Assembly: GCF_900187325.1 (NCBI RefSeq)
Contig: NZ_FZMZ01000005.1
Location: forward strand, 310,001 to 374,000
Source: Virgibacillus ndiopensis
Lineage (GTDB): Bacteria; Bacillota; Bacilli; Bacillales; Amphibacillaceae
Direction of reading: 5' to 3'
DNA length: 64,000 nucleotides
The number at the start of each line of letters is the position of its first letter. The first letter of the stretch is position 1. The notes under the pieces are model-generated. The model made no database searches, had not been told where the DNA came from, and saw nothing but the letters and a program-made list of their open reading frames with translations. Below, piece by piece: positions 19,594 through 28,802 of this stretch. The translations under genes and the position numbers were made by a program.

Positions 19594-20853
19594 TTGACAA
19601 CAGTTATTGCTTTTATTGTTATGTTTGGACTACTCGTTTTCATTCATGAGCTCGGGCATTTAATTTTTGCTAAGCGTGCGGGGATGCTTGCGCGAGAATT
19701 TGCGATTGGTTTCGGTCCTAAGATATTTGCATTTACAAAAAATGAAACAGTTTATACCATTCGCTTACTTCCTGTAGGGGGATATGTTCGCGTTGCTGGT
19801 GATGATCCTGAAATTGTTGAACTCAAGCCTGGCCATCATGTTGGTTTGGAATTTGATCAACAAGGGAAGGTCAACAAAATAATTATTAATAATAAATCAA
19901 AGCATCCGAACGCTCGGGTTATTGAGGTAGAACATGCTGATTTAGACCATAGGTTAGTAATAGAGGGTTATGAAATTGATGAAGAAGATCATAAGCTTAG
20001 TTTTGAAGTAGATCGAAAAGCTTTTTTTGTAATGGATGAAAAAGAAACACAAATTGCACCATACGATAGACAATTTGCTTCTAAAAGTGTTGGTAAAAGA
20101 GCAATGCAATTGTTTGCTGGACCAATGATGAATTTTCTTCTGGCAATCGTTCTCTTTTTCCTTCTTGGACTAATCCATGGTGTTCCAACCGAAAGAGCTA
20201 TAATTGATGAAGCACAACCTGGAAGCCCTGCTGCAGAAGCTGGATTCCAGCATAAAGATGAAATTGTGCAAATTGAAGGGAATTCTATCTCAACATGGGA
20301 GGAATTTACTAAAATAGTTCAGGATAATCCAGAAGAAGAACTTGCTATGACTGTGAAACGCGATGGCAAGACGGAGGATCTCACCATTGTCCCAGATAAA
20401 ATAGAAACGCAAGGAATGACTATAGGACAGATAGGTGTAACCCATTTATTTGAGAAATCAATTACTGGTACATTAAAATATGGTTTTGTTCAAACGTACG
20501 ATACAACCAAATTAATACTTACAAATTTAGTGATGCTGGTGACTGGTCAATATTCCATTGATATGCTTTCCGGTCCTGTCGGAATATATGATGTAACTGA
20601 TCAAGTTGTCCAAACAGGCTTCATGAATTTTGTGATGTGGACGGCAATTTTAAGTGTAAACTTAGGAATAGTAAACTTAGTGCCACTACCTGCACTAGAT
20701 GGTGGGCGATTGCTGTTTGTTGGGATTGAAGCAGTTCGCGGAAAACCAATCGATCCACAAAAAGAGGGGATTGTACATTTTATTGGCTTTGCATTATTGA
20801 TGCTGTTAATGTTAGTCGTAACGTGGAATGACATACAACGATTGTTTTTGTAA
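19594..20853 (+). CDS. rasP: Site-2 intramembrane metalloprotease RasP
   Basis: RasP (YluC, RseP family) cleaves membrane-bound anti-sigma factors and signal-peptide remnants. The zinc site is HELGH with His18, Glu19 and His22 in the first membrane helix, and the second motif NLVPLPALDGGR lies near the C terminus. A PDZ domain sits between about residues 190 and 275. I chose TTG 19594 (419 residues, as in B. subtilis), eight bases after AAGGAAGG at 19578-19585. A GTG at 19585 overlaps that site. An acidic, charged stretch (about 65-140) before the PDZ is family-typical. Confidence 0.95.
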   Translation: MTTVIAFIVMFGLLVFIHELGHLIFAKRAGMLAREFAIGFGPKIFAFTKNETVYTIRLLPVGGYVRVAGDDPEIVELKPGHHVGLEFDQQGKVNKIIINNKSKHPNARVIEVEHADLDHRLVIEGYEIDEEDHKLSFEVDRKAFFVMDEKETQIAPYDRQFASKSVGKRAMQLFAGPMMNFLLAIVLFFLLGLIHGVPTERAIIDEAQPGSPAAEAGFQHKDEIVQIEGNSISTWEEFTKIVQDNPEEELAMTVKRDGKTEDLTIVPDKIETQGMTIGQIGVTHLFEKSITGTLKYGFVQTYDTTKLILTNLVMLVTGQYSIDMLSGPVGIYDVTDQVVQTGFMNFVMWTAILSVNLGIVNLVPLPALDGGRLLFVGIEAVRGKPIDPQKEGIVHFIGFALLMLLMLVVTWNDIQRLFL

Positions 20854-20881
20854 TAAAAGAGTTAACTTAAACTTTGAATAC

Positions 20882-20910
20882 AACCCTTGTCGTAATTATA
20901 GGCAAGGGTT
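20882..20910 (+). terminator. Hairpin between rasP and polC
   Basis: AACCCTTG at 20882-20889 pairs perfectly with CAAGGGTT at 20903-20910, followed by TCCATAATTTTT. The T run is interrupted, so it is a weak terminator. The stem resembles the hairpins upstream of rimP, spoIIIE and pgsA in this window. Confidence 0.6.
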
Positions 20911-20955
20911 TCCATAATTTTTAAGTATGACAGCTGTAACAGGGGGGATAATGTC

Positions 20956-23900
20956 ATGGCTATTTCAGAAAATGAAAAAATGAATTTATTATTAACACAG
21001 CTTCATATGCCAGAGGAAAGTCTAGGGTATTTTCAAGATAGTCAATTAACCAAGTTAGAGGTCATCAAAACAACACAAACATGGCATTTTCATATACAAG
21101 TTAAGCGTGTTTTGCCAATCAATATTTATCAATTAATAACGGCGAAATTGAAAGATTCCTTTCAGCATATCGCTAAGGTAGATCTCACTTTATACACAGA
21201 AGAAAAAAATTGTGATGAACAAACAATTTGTGGCTATTGGCAAAGCTTTTTGCAAAGCATCTCTGATTTATCACCTGCTTATAAAGATTTGGTTCATAAC
21301 CAGTTACCTAAAGTAAACAATAATAAACTTATGTTAACTGCGAGAAACGATGCCGAGGCTAGTGCTTTAAAAAGAAGGTTGGAAGAAGCATTCCGTATTT
21401 TTTGTAAAAAGGCAGGCACACCATTATATTCATTAGTCGTTGATGTTAAAACGGAAGAATCTGATTTACAAAAATTTAGAGAGCAAAAAGCGCTAGAAGA
21501 CCAACAACTAATCATGAAGACAGTGCAAGAAAAAGAAAAACGTGAGCAAAACAAGGCAAATGAAGGAAATAATAAACCATTTTCAATAGGATATAAGATT
21601 CAAGATGAACCATTGCAAATGGAAGAGATCCTGGAAGAAGAACGGCGTGTTACGGTTCAAGGCTATGTGTTTGCTGTTGAGGTTCGTAAATTGCGTTCTG
21701 GAAGAAGTTTATTAATTGCTAAAGCAACCGATTATACTGATTCTCTTCAAATAAAGATGTTTTCGAAAGGAGACGATGATGCGGAGAAGTTTGAGCAATT
21801 AAAAAAAGGAATGTGGATTAAAGCAAGGGGCAGTATCCAAACAGATATGTATACGAATGAACTAGCAATGATGGCAAACGATATGCATGAAGTCACCGTT
21901 GAAACGCGTAAGGATACGTCACCTGTTGAAGAAAAACGGGTTGAATTACACGCCCATACAACAATGAGCCAAATGGATGCGGTAGTAACACCATCGCGTC
22001 TAGTTGAACAAGCAGCTAAATGGGGACACAAAGCTATCGCCATCACAGATCATGCTGGGGTGCAAGGATATCCTGAAGCTCATGCAGCTGGACAGAAGAA
22101 CGGTATCAAAGTATTGTATGGTGTTGAAGCTAATCTGGTCGATGACGGTGTTCCGATCGCTTATAATGAGCAGAATGTTGATTTAGAAAATGGAACATAT
22201 ATTGTGTTCGACGTGGAGACAACAGGTTTATCAGCGGTATATGATACGATAATCGAACTAGCTGCGGTAAAAGTTCATAAAGGTGAAATCGTTGACCGAT
22301 TTGAGTCTTTCGCCAACCCACATCATGCATTATCACAAACTACCATTGATTTAACAGGTATCACAGATGATATGGTTAAGAACGCTCCTGAAATAGATGA
22401 TGTTTTAAGAGATTTTTTTAAATGGACTGAAGATGGAATTTTAGTTGCCCATAATGCTAGTTTTGACATAGGATTCTTAAATGCGGGTTACAAACGGATC
22501 GATTATGATAAAGTTAAGAATCCAGTAATTGACACACTCGAGCTTGCCAGATTTCTAATTCCTGAGCTAAAAAATCATCGATTAAATACACTTTGTAAAC
22601 ATTTAGATATTGAATTAACACAGCATCATAGAGCGATTTATGATGCAGAAGCAACCGGGTATTTGTTGTGGAAGTTAGTACAGCGATTATTAGAAAAAGA
22701 AATTACAAATCATGTCCATCTTAATAACCATATGGGTGAAGGGAACGCCTATCAACGATCACGACCTTTTCATTGTACTTTACTTGCAAAAACGCAAGAA
22801 GGGTTGAAAAATATTTATAAGCTTGTCTCACACGCACATATTGATTATTTTTATCGAGTTCCAAGGATTCCACGTTCCAAACTGCAAAAATTCCGTGAGG
22901 GCGTCCTTGTTGGAACAGCGTGTGATAAAGGCGAAGTATTTGAGACAATGATGCAAAAATCTGCTGATGAGGCAGAAAAGGTTGCCGAATTCTATGATTA
23001 TATTGAAGTGCAGCCGCCAGCTAACTATGTTCATCTAGTTGAAAAAGAGCTTGTGCAAAATGAAGCGCAAATCTTAGATATTATTACAAAATTAGTAGAT
23101 ATGGCCAAGCGAATGGACAAAACTATTGTGGCGACAGGGAATACGCATTATATTGATGAACACGATAAATTATATCGTCAAATCTTGATTGCGTCACAAG
23201 CAGGTAATCCATTAAATAGACAGACACTTCCTGATACACCGTTCAGGACGACAAACGAAATGCTGAATTGTTTTAGCTTTTTGGGTGATCAGGTTGCAAA
23301 AGAACTCGTCGTTACGAATACCCAACGATTGGCTGATGAAATTGAGGAAATCTCACCTGTAAAAGATGGATTATTTACGCCAACAATAGAAGGTGCAGAT
23401 CAAGAGATGCGCGATCTTTGCTATACCCGAGCAAAATCAATTTATGGTGATCCTGTGCCGAAAATAGTTGTAGATCGTTTAGAAAAAGAACTCGAAAGTA
23501 TTATTGGACATGGTTTTGCAGTTATTTATTTAATTTCACACAAACTTGTGAAGAAATCCTTGGACGATGGTTATCTTGTAGGTTCACGTGGATCGGTCGG
23601 TTCATCCCTTGTTGCAACCATGACAGAGATAACCGAAGTAAATCCATTGCCACCACATTACGTATGTAAAGAATGTCATCACCATGAATTCATTACGGAT
23701 GGCTCTGTGGGAAGTGGATTTGATTTAGAGGATAAAGATTGCCCTAATTGTGGAATTCCTTATACAAAAGACGGACAAGATATCCCATTTGAGACTTTCC
23801 TAGGTTTTAAAGGGGATAAAGTTCCAGATATTGATTTGAATTTCTCTGGGGAATATCAACCACAAGCCCATAACTATACGAAGGTATTATTTGGAGAAGA

Positions 23901-25245
23901 TAACGTTTATAGAGCCGGAACTATTGGTACAATAGCGGAAAAAACTGCGTACGGATATGTTAAAGGATATGCTTCGGATAAACAACTAGTATATAAAAAC
24001 GCTGAAGTTGATCGTCTGGTTCAAGGTTGTACGGGAGTAAAAAGAACTACCGGTCAGCATCCTGGTGGAATTATTGTTGTGCCAGAGGATAAGGAGATTT
24101 TCGATTTTACACCAATTCAGTTTCCGGCTGATGATCGTAAAAGTGAATGGAAAACAACACATTTTGACTTCCATTCCATCCATGATAATTTATTAAAACT
24201 TGATATACTCGGACACGATGATCCGACCGTTATTCGTATGCTACAGGATTTAAGTGGTATTGATCCGAAAACAATCCCTACTGATGATGCTGAAGTAATG
24301 AAAATATTTTCGGGTACTGAGTCGCTTGGGGTAACACCAGAACAGATTAACTGTAAAACTGGGACATTAGGTGTTCCGGAATTTGGAACTAAATTTGTCC
24401 GGCAAATGCTAGAGGATACTAAGCCCAAAACATTTGCGGAACTTGTTATCATATCAGGCTTGTCACATGGTACTGACGTATGGTTAGGTAACGCACAGGA
24501 GCTCATTAATGATGGTATATGCGAGCTTCCAGATGTTATTGGTTGTCGAGATGATATTATGGTCTATTTAATGCATAAAGGCCTGGATGCATCACTTGCT
24601 TTCAAAATTATGGAATTTGTCCGTAAAGGAAAAGGGTTGCTGGCTGAATGGATAGATGAAATGAAAAAACACGGTGTACCAGATTGGTATATTGAATCAT
24701 GCAAAAAAATAAAATATATGTTCCCTAAAGCACACGCTGCTGCATATGTATTAATGGCAGTACGAATCGCTTATTTCAAAGTTCATCATCCAATATTCTT
24801 TTATGCTGCTTATTTTTCTGTAAGAGCAGGGGATTTTGACCTTGATACTATGGTTAAAGGGTCTGAGTCAATTAGACAAAAAATAGAAAGTATCGCTGTT
24901 AAGGGAAACGATGCATCACCCAAGGAAAAAAACCTATTAACCGTTCTAGAGGTAGCATTGGAAATGTGTGAAAGAGGTTTTTCATTCCAGCGTGTTGACC
25001 TGTATAAATCAAGTGCCACCAACTTTATTGTAGAAGGTAATACATTAATTCCGCCATTTAATGCTGTTGACGGACTAGGTACAAATGCAGCAATTAATAT
25101 TGAAAAGGTTCGCGAAGATGGTGAATTTTTATCGAAGGAAGACTTACGTGAACGAAGCAAAATTTCTAAAACAGTACTAGAATATTTAGATAATCATGGT
25201 TGTTTAGAAGGTATGGCAGAGAAGAACCAATTATCATTATTTTAA
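20956..25245 (+). CDS. polC: DNA polymerase III alpha subunit, PolC type
   Basis: PolC is the replicative DNA polymerase of low-GC Gram-positives, with built-in 3'-5' proofreading. Its 1429 residues run in the PolC order: N-terminal domains, OB fold (about 235-320), PHP domain starting [10 protein letters not shown] near residue 327, DEDD exonuclease inserted in PHP ([10 protein letters not shown], about 417), Cys4 zinc finger (CKEC at about 904 and CPNC), the polymerase palm with PDIDLNFSG near 957, thumb, and C-terminal fingers ending NQLSLF. RBS AGGGGGGATAATG precedes ATG 20956. proS, usually just upstream, is absent. Confidence 0.97.
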   Translation: MAISENEKMNLLLTQLHMPEESLGYFQDSQLTKLEVIKTTQTWHFHIQVKRVLPINIYQLITAKLKDSFQHIAKVDLTLYTEEKNCDEQTICGYWQSFLQSISDLSPAYKDLVHNQLPKVNNNKLMLTARNDAEASALKRRLEEAFRIFCKKAGTPLYSLVVDVKTEESDLQKFREQKALEDQQLIMKTVQEKEKREQNKANEGNNKPFSIGYKIQDEPLQMEEILEEERRVTVQGYVFAVEVRKLRSGRSLLIAKATDYTDSLQIKMFSKGDDDAEKFEQLKKGMWIKARGSIQTDMYTNELAMMANDMHEVTVETRKDTSPVEEKRVELHAHTTMSQMDAVVTPSRLVEQAAKWGHKAIAITDHAGVQGYPEAHAAGQKNGIKVLYGVEANLVDDGVPIAYNEQNVDLENGTYIVFDVETTGLSAVYDTIIELAAVKVHKGEIVDRFESFANPHHALSQTTIDLTGITDDMVKNAPEIDDVLRDFFKWTEDGILVAHNASFDIGFLNAGYKRIDYDKVKNPVIDTLELARFLIPELKNHRLNTLCKHLDIELTQHHRAIYDAEATGYLLWKLVQRLLEKEITNHVHLNNHMGEGNAYQRSRPFHCTLLAKTQEGLKNIYKLVSHAHIDYFYRVPRIPRSKLQKFREGVLVGTACDKGEVFETMMQKSADEAEKVAEFYDYIEVQPPANYVHLVEKELVQNEAQILDIITKLVDMAKRMDKTIVATGNTHYIDEHDKLYRQILIASQAGNPLNRQTLPDTPFRTTNEMLNCFSFLGDQVAKELVVTNTQRLADEIEEISPVKDGLFTPTIEGADQEMRDLCYTRAKSIYGDPVPKIVVDRLEKELESIIGHGFAVIYLISHKLVKKSLDDGYLVGSRGSVGSSLVATMTEITEVNPLPPHYVCKECHHHEFITDGSVGSGFDLEDKDCPNCGIPYTKDGQDIPFETFLGFKGDKVPDIDLNFSGEYQPQAHNYTKVLFGEDNVYRAGTIGTIAEKTAYGYVKGYASDKQLVYKNAEVDRLVQGCTGVKRTTGQHPGGIIVVPEDKEIFDFTPIQFPADDRKSEWKTTHFDFHSIHDNLLKLDILGHDDPTVIRMLQDLSGIDPKTIPTDDAEVMKIFSGTESLGVTPEQINCKTGTLGVPEFGTKFVRQMLEDTKPKTFAELVIISGLSHGTDVWLGNAQELINDGICELPDVIGCRDDIMVYLMHKGLDASLAFKIMEFVRKGKGLLAEWIDEMKKHGVPDWYIESCKKIKYMFPKAHAAAYVLMAVRIAYFKVHHPIFFYAAYFSVRAGDFDLDTMVKGSESIRQKIESIAVKGNDASPKEKNLLTVLEVALEMCERGFSFQRVDLYKSSATNFIVEGNTLIPPFNAVDGLGTNAAINIEKVREDGEFLSKEDLRERSKISKTVLEYLDNHGCLEGMAEKNQLSLF

Positions 25246-25274
25246 GGATAATCTAAGAAAAAGCAATAACTTAT

Positions 25275-25304
25275 GAGCATTAACGTATGTTAATGCTCTT
25301 TCTA
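25275..25304 (+). terminator. Terminator after polC
   Basis: GAGCATTAAC at 25275-25284 pairs perfectly with GTTAATGCTC at 25289-25298 around GTAT, followed by TTTCT. This probably ends the uppS-cdsA-rasP-polC transcript. Confidence 0.8.
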
Positions 25305-25324
25305 ATGTAAACTTTTGCACCTTA

Positions 25325-25333
25325 TGCTACAAT
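25325..25333 (+). promoter_or_regulatory. Extended -10 promoter candidate before the RsbR-like gene
   Basis: TGCTACAAT at 25325-25333 is a TGn-extended -10 element (TACAAT). No good -35 hexamer lies 17 bases upstream. It would give the RsbR-like gene its own transcript with a leader of about 85 bases. Confidence 0.4.
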
Positions 25334-25424
25334 GAAATATATCATTTTTTCTATTTTTCATATAATTTTACAATAAAACCAACAATGGCAATACACTAAC
25401 AAATTTTATAAAGGAAGTGAGTTT

Positions 25425-26276
25425 TTGGATTTAACTTATCAAAGCGGACAGGGAATAAGAGAATTTTTAATTAATAATGATCTGGCCTTTGAAGAAAGGC
25501 TTTTAAACGAGGCTATAAATGTTCGTGACAAGATTGATGAGATACAACTAATTGGGAACATAAATTTATTAGAAAATGCACATAAGTTAGTTTTATACGT
25601 TGTAGATGAAAAAAAGGAGGAAGTAGTGGAATTTGCAAAACAAGAGGGTGTTGCTTGGGCAAAATATTCATTAACCTTAGCTTTTAAAATTGAATGGATA
25701 CAAGCAATTCGTAGAACATTATGGAATTTCCTTTATGAACATGATAAATTTACTGATAGGGTTAGTGTTGGGGAAGAATTCTATCTAATGGAGAGCAAAA
25801 TAAATAACTCAATTGATCAATTTCTAAATGGTTTTTTTATTAGTTATTCTACATATAAAGATGAATTACTTGAAAAGCAAAGAAGATTGGTAGAAAATTT
25901 GTCAGTTCCTATAATACCTATTACCCCAATGATTAGTATACTACCTTTAATAGGTTCAATAGATATAAATCGTGCAGTCATATTGGAAGAAAAAGTATTA
26001 ATTGAAATAGGGAAGCTACGAGTTCAAACCTTAATTATGGATCTTTCTGGAGTTGCTGAAATAGAAAGAGACGCAATTCACCGATTTCTTAAATTATTAG
26101 ATGGAATTGCTATGATGGGATGTAGGGCAGTGCTTACTGGTTTACGACCTGATATTGTCAGAAATATGATGAGTTTAGATATAGAATTTGGACAAAAAGT
26201 TGAAACACAGGGGACATTACAACAGGCGTTAGATGATTTTCTTAATACAGACGTCAACCTAATCAAAAATGAATAA
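25425..26276 (+). CDS. RsbR-family STAS-domain protein (RsbRD-like)
   Basis: The 283-residue protein has the layout of RsbT co-antagonists (RsbR paralogues), which form stressosomes and feed the general stress sigma factor. A helical, non-heme globin-like N-terminal domain (about 1-155) precedes a STAS domain (about 160-275) with LIMDLSGVAEIE and MGCRAVLTGLRPDIV. By eye, the position aligned with the phosphorylated Thr of RsbRA reads IERDA and has no Thr or Ser, so phosphorylation there looks impossible. It starts with TTG at 25425 behind AAGGAAGTGAG. It sits alone between polC and rimP, where B. subtilis has no gene, with terminator-like sequence on both sides. Confidence 0.82.
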   Translation: MDLTYQSGQGIREFLINNDLAFEERLLNEAINVRDKIDEIQLIGNINLLENAHKLVLYVVDEKKEEVVEFAKQEGVAWAKYSLTLAFKIEWIQAIRRTLWNFLYEHDKFTDRVSVGEEFYLMESKINNSIDQFLNGFFISYSTYKDELLEKQRRLVENLSVPIIPITPMISILPLIGSIDINRAVILEEKVLIEIGKLRVQTLIMDLSGVAEIERDAIHRFLKLLDGIAMMGCRAVLTGLRPDIVRNMMSLDIEFGQKVETQGTLQQALDDFLNTDVNLIKNE

Positions 26277-26328
26277 TATAAATGCAACTCTTAAACCCTA
26301 TTGTGAATTCGATAAATATCCACTAGCC

Positions 26329-26357
26329 TTGCAACATCTGTAAGCTTATGATATAGT
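26329..26357 (+). promoter_or_regulatory. Candidate promoter for the rimP-nusA-infB operon
   Basis: TTGCAA at 26329-26334, a 17-base spacer and TATAGT at 26352-26357 make a good sigma-A promoter. It would start a leader of about 230 bases that carries two hairpins before rimP. The 322-base gap 26277-26598 contains nothing else I can name. Confidence 0.6.
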
Positions 26358-26387
26358 TTTATTGGTAAGTCATGATACGAACGGTTA

Positions 26388-26412
26388 AAAGAGTGGGTGC
26401 CCCCCACTCTTT
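26388..26412 (+). terminator. First hairpin in the rimP leader
   Basis: AAAGAGTGGG at 26388-26397 pairs perfectly with CCCACTCTTT at 26403-26412 around TGCCC. The bases after the stem are CTTCATAC, so a T tail is present only inside the stem. It lies downstream of the candidate promoter and could end read-through transcripts from the RsbR-like gene or act as a leader structure. Confidence 0.55.
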
Positions 26413-26449
26413 CTTCATACTTCAATGCTATCTGTGATTTTAACTTCCT

Positions 26450-26478
26450 CCCTTGCCACATTATCGGCAGGGGTTTTA
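26450..26478 (+). terminator. Second hairpin in the rimP leader
   Basis: CCCTTGCC at 26450-26457 pairs with GGCAGGGG at 26466-26473 (one G-U), followed by TTTTATATT. It lies about 120 bases before rimP and is nearly the same as the hairpin upstream of spoIIIE at 46078-46105. Its place downstream of a promoter suggests attenuation. Confidence 0.6.
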
Positions 26479-26598
26479 TATTGATTAAGCAATATACAGC
26501 CAGTTAGTCACTTAGGTAATTTAAGGGATAGCATTCAAATAAAAATGGGTATGATAGTTCATAAAGAGATAAAAACAACTGAATAAGGAGGATGACTT

Positions 26599-27069
26599 TT
26601 GAGTTCACAGGTAATTAAAACAACTGAGGAATTACTGCAGCCTATATTACAGGAAAAGGATTTAGAATTAGTTGATGTTGAATATGTAAAAGAAGGCAAG
26701 AATTGGTTTCTGCGTATTTACATTGATAAAGAAGGCGGCGTTGATATTTCGGAGTGTGGCCAGGTATCCGAGCAACTAAGTGAAAAATTGGATGAGGTAG
26801 ACCCAATAAAAGAAGCTTATTTCTTAGAAGTCTCATCACCTGGCGTTGAACGCCCATTAAAAACGGTGAAAGATTTTGAAAAAAATGTGGACAATAATAT
26901 ATTTGTGAAACTATACGAACCAATTGATGGTGAAAAGGAATACGAGGGTATCCTAAAAGAATTCACAAATAATATACTTACGTTAGAATACAAAGTGAAA
27001 ACTAAGAAGAAGCAAGTAGAAATACCATTCGATAAAATAGCTAAAGCGAGAATAGCTGTAACGTTATAA
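26599..27069 (+). CDS. rimP: Ribosome maturation factor RimP
   Basis: RimP (YlxS) assists assembly of the 30S subunit, chiefly the S12/central region. Its 156 residues include the conserved LVDVEYVKEGKNWFLRIYID segment near the N terminus and YFLEVSSPGVERPLK near residue 75. It starts with TTG at 26599 behind AAGGAGGATGA. It heads the nusA-infB operon in the standard order, 15 bases before nusA. Confidence 0.96.
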   Translation: MSSQVIKTTEELLQPILQEKDLELVDVEYVKEGKNWFLRIYIDKEGGVDISECGQVSEQLSEKLDEVDPIKEAYFLEVSSPGVERPLKTVKDFEKNVDNNIFVKLYEPIDGEKEYEGILKEFTNNILTLEYKVKTKKKQVEIPFDKIAKARIAVTL

Positions 27070-27084
27070 AGGGGGAAAAGAAAA

Positions 27085-28194
27085 GTGAGCAGTCAGTTGT
27101 TTGACGCTATTGATTTTTTAGAAAAAGAAAAAGGGATTGACAAAGATATCCTTTTAGAGGCATTAGAAGCTGCATTAATTTCAGCATATAAAAAGAACTT
27201 TAAATCAGCGGGAAATGTACGGGTAGATCTTGATGAAAGTGAAGGGGCAATGCGAGTATTTGCAAGAAAAACAATTGTCGATGAAGTTGAAGACTCTCAG
27301 CAAGAAATTTCACTTGAAGAAGCTAAAAAAATTGATCCTAATTATGATTTGGAAGATGTAATTGAAGTTGAAGTTACACCAAAAGATTTTGGCAGAATTG
27401 CTGCTCAGGCTGCAAAACAGGTTGTGACACAACGAATTCGTGAAGCAGAGCGTGGTGTAATATTCAGTGAATATGCAGACCGTGCAGAAGATGTAATGAC
27501 AGGGATAATACAACGTATGGACCCGCGTTTTGTTTATGTGAATTTAGGTAAAATTGAAGCTAAATTACCAGAAGCAGAGCAAATGCCAACAGAAGATTAT
27601 TATGTACATGATCGTATAAAGGTATTTGTTACAAAGGTTGAAAATACGAGCAAAGGTCCTCAAATATATATTTCCAGATCACATCCTGGTCTTTTGAAGC
27701 GATTGTTTGAAATGGAAGTTCCTGAGATATACGATGGAGTTGTTGAGATTAAATCGGTAGCAAGGGAAGCTGGAGACCGTTCTAAAATATCTGTTTACGC
27801 AGATGATCCTGAAATTGATCCAGTTGGGTCATGTGTCGGTCAAAAAGGGCAACGCGTTCAAGCGATAGTAAATGAACTTAAAGGTGAAAAAATTGATGTC
27901 GTGCAGTGGTCGGAGGATCCTGTTGTATATGTATCAAATGCTTTAAGTCCATCAAAAGTAGTGGAAGTGTTAGTTGATGAGGAAGAAAAAGCGACCACTG
28001 TTATCGTACCTGACTATCAATTATCACTAGCAATTGGTAAACGAGGTCAAAATGCTCGGTTAGCTGCCAAATTAACAGGGTGGAAGATTGATATTAAAAG
28101 TGAATCAGAGGCTAGAGCAGAAGGTCTCTTAGCGGATAATAACGACAATGAAGAAGTAACTTATTCTGACAGTATTGATGATTTGTTCGAATAA
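27085..28194 (+). CDS. nusA: Transcription factor NusA
   Basis: NusA binds RNA polymerase and RNA hairpins and controls pausing, termination and antitermination. Its 369 residues hold an N-terminal polymerase-binding domain (about 1-125), an S1 domain (about 135-200), then KH domains with GSCVGQKGQR near residue 250 and IGKRGQNARLAAKLTGW near 318-334. The C terminus is a short acidic tail, without the extra acidic repeats of E. coli. GTG start at 27085 behind AAGGGGG. Confidence 0.97.
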   Translation: MSSQLFDAIDFLEKEKGIDKDILLEALEAALISAYKKNFKSAGNVRVDLDESEGAMRVFARKTIVDEVEDSQQEISLEEAKKIDPNYDLEDVIEVEVTPKDFGRIAAQAAKQVVTQRIREAERGVIFSEYADRAEDVMTGIIQRMDPRFVYVNLGKIEAKLPEAEQMPTEDYYVHDRIKVFVTKVENTSKGPQIYISRSHPGLLKRLFEMEVPEIYDGVVEIKSVAREAGDRSKISVYADDPEIDPVGSCVGQKGQRVQAIVNELKGEKIDVVQWSEDPVVYVSNALSPSKVVEVLVDEEEKATTVIVPDYQLSLAIGKRGQNARLAAKLTGWKIDIKSESEARAEGLLADNNDNEEVTYSDSIDDLFE

Positions 28195-28208
28195 GGGAGG
28201 GATTTCAG

Positions 28209-28478
28209 TTGGTTCAAAAAAGAAAAATTCCTGAGCGAAAATGTATTGTAACAAATGAGATGAAGCCTAAAAAAGAGTTAATACGAATTGTTCGTAATAA
28301 AGAGGGCGAAATATTTGTCGACGAAACAGGAAAGAAAAATGGCCGTGGTGCTTATTTAACAAAAGATAAGGCGGTTATTGAAAAAGCTGAAAAAACAGGT
28401 GTGTTAAATCGCCATTTAAACGGAGAAGTAGACACTGCTATATATCAAGAACTACGACGAATTGTTGATGGTGACTAA
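28209..28478 (+). CDS. rnpM: YlxR/RnpM RNA-binding protein
   Basis: This is the 89-residue YlxR family protein, recently described in B. subtilis as RnpM, a modulator that binds the RNA part of RNase P. The conserved core includes RKCIVTNEMKPKKELIRIV and the GRGAYL motif near residue 48. It starts with TTG at 28209 after AAGGGAGGGATTT. It stops two bases before the next start, with the ylxQ ribosome binding site inside its 3' end. Confidence 0.92.
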   Translation: MVQKRKIPERKCIVTNEMKPKKELIRIVRNKEGEIFVDETGKKNGRGAYLTKDKAVIEKAEKTGVLNRHLNGEVDTAIYQELRRIVDGD

Positions 28479-28479
28479 T

Positions 28480-28782
28480 ATGAAAAACAGTTATTTGAAT
28501 ATGGTTGGTCTAGCATATCGAGCTAGAAAATGTTCACTTGGTGAAGAAACAATCATTAAAGATATTCAACAAAAAAGAGCGAGATTAGTTCTTTTAGCAA
28601 GTGATATAGGTCCACAAACAAAAAAGAAATTAACGGATAAATGTAAAACATATGAAATACCATTTGTGATAGTTGAAGATGATAGAAACGTATTATCGAA
28701 TGCTATTGGAAAGACACAAAGAGTAGCTATTGCTATTTTAGATGCAGGTTTTGCTACTAAGATCAAATCGTTACTCGGGTAA
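28480..28782 (+). CDS. ylxQ: L7Ae-family ribosomal protein YlxQ
   Basis: YlxQ belongs to the L7Ae/L30e/S12e family of kink-turn RNA-binding proteins. With ATG at 28480 it has 100 residues, matching B. subtilis; an in-frame TTG at 28462 would add six. The fold is recognisable in [16 protein letters not shown] near the N terminus and [18 protein letters not shown]. It lies between rnpM and infB in the usual order. Its precise cellular role is not established. Confidence 0.9.
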   Translation: MKNSYLNMVGLAYRARKCSLGEETIIKDIQQKRARLVLLASDIGPQTKKKLTDKCKTYEIPFVIVEDDRNVLSNAIGKTQRVAIAILDAGFATKIKSLLG

Positions 28783-28802
28783 ATAAATTCGGGGGTGAAC
28801 GT

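Noticed and set aside
24117-24506. 129-codon minus-strand frame within polC
   Set aside because: Antisense shadow of a conserved polymerase region; no start signal or known domain.
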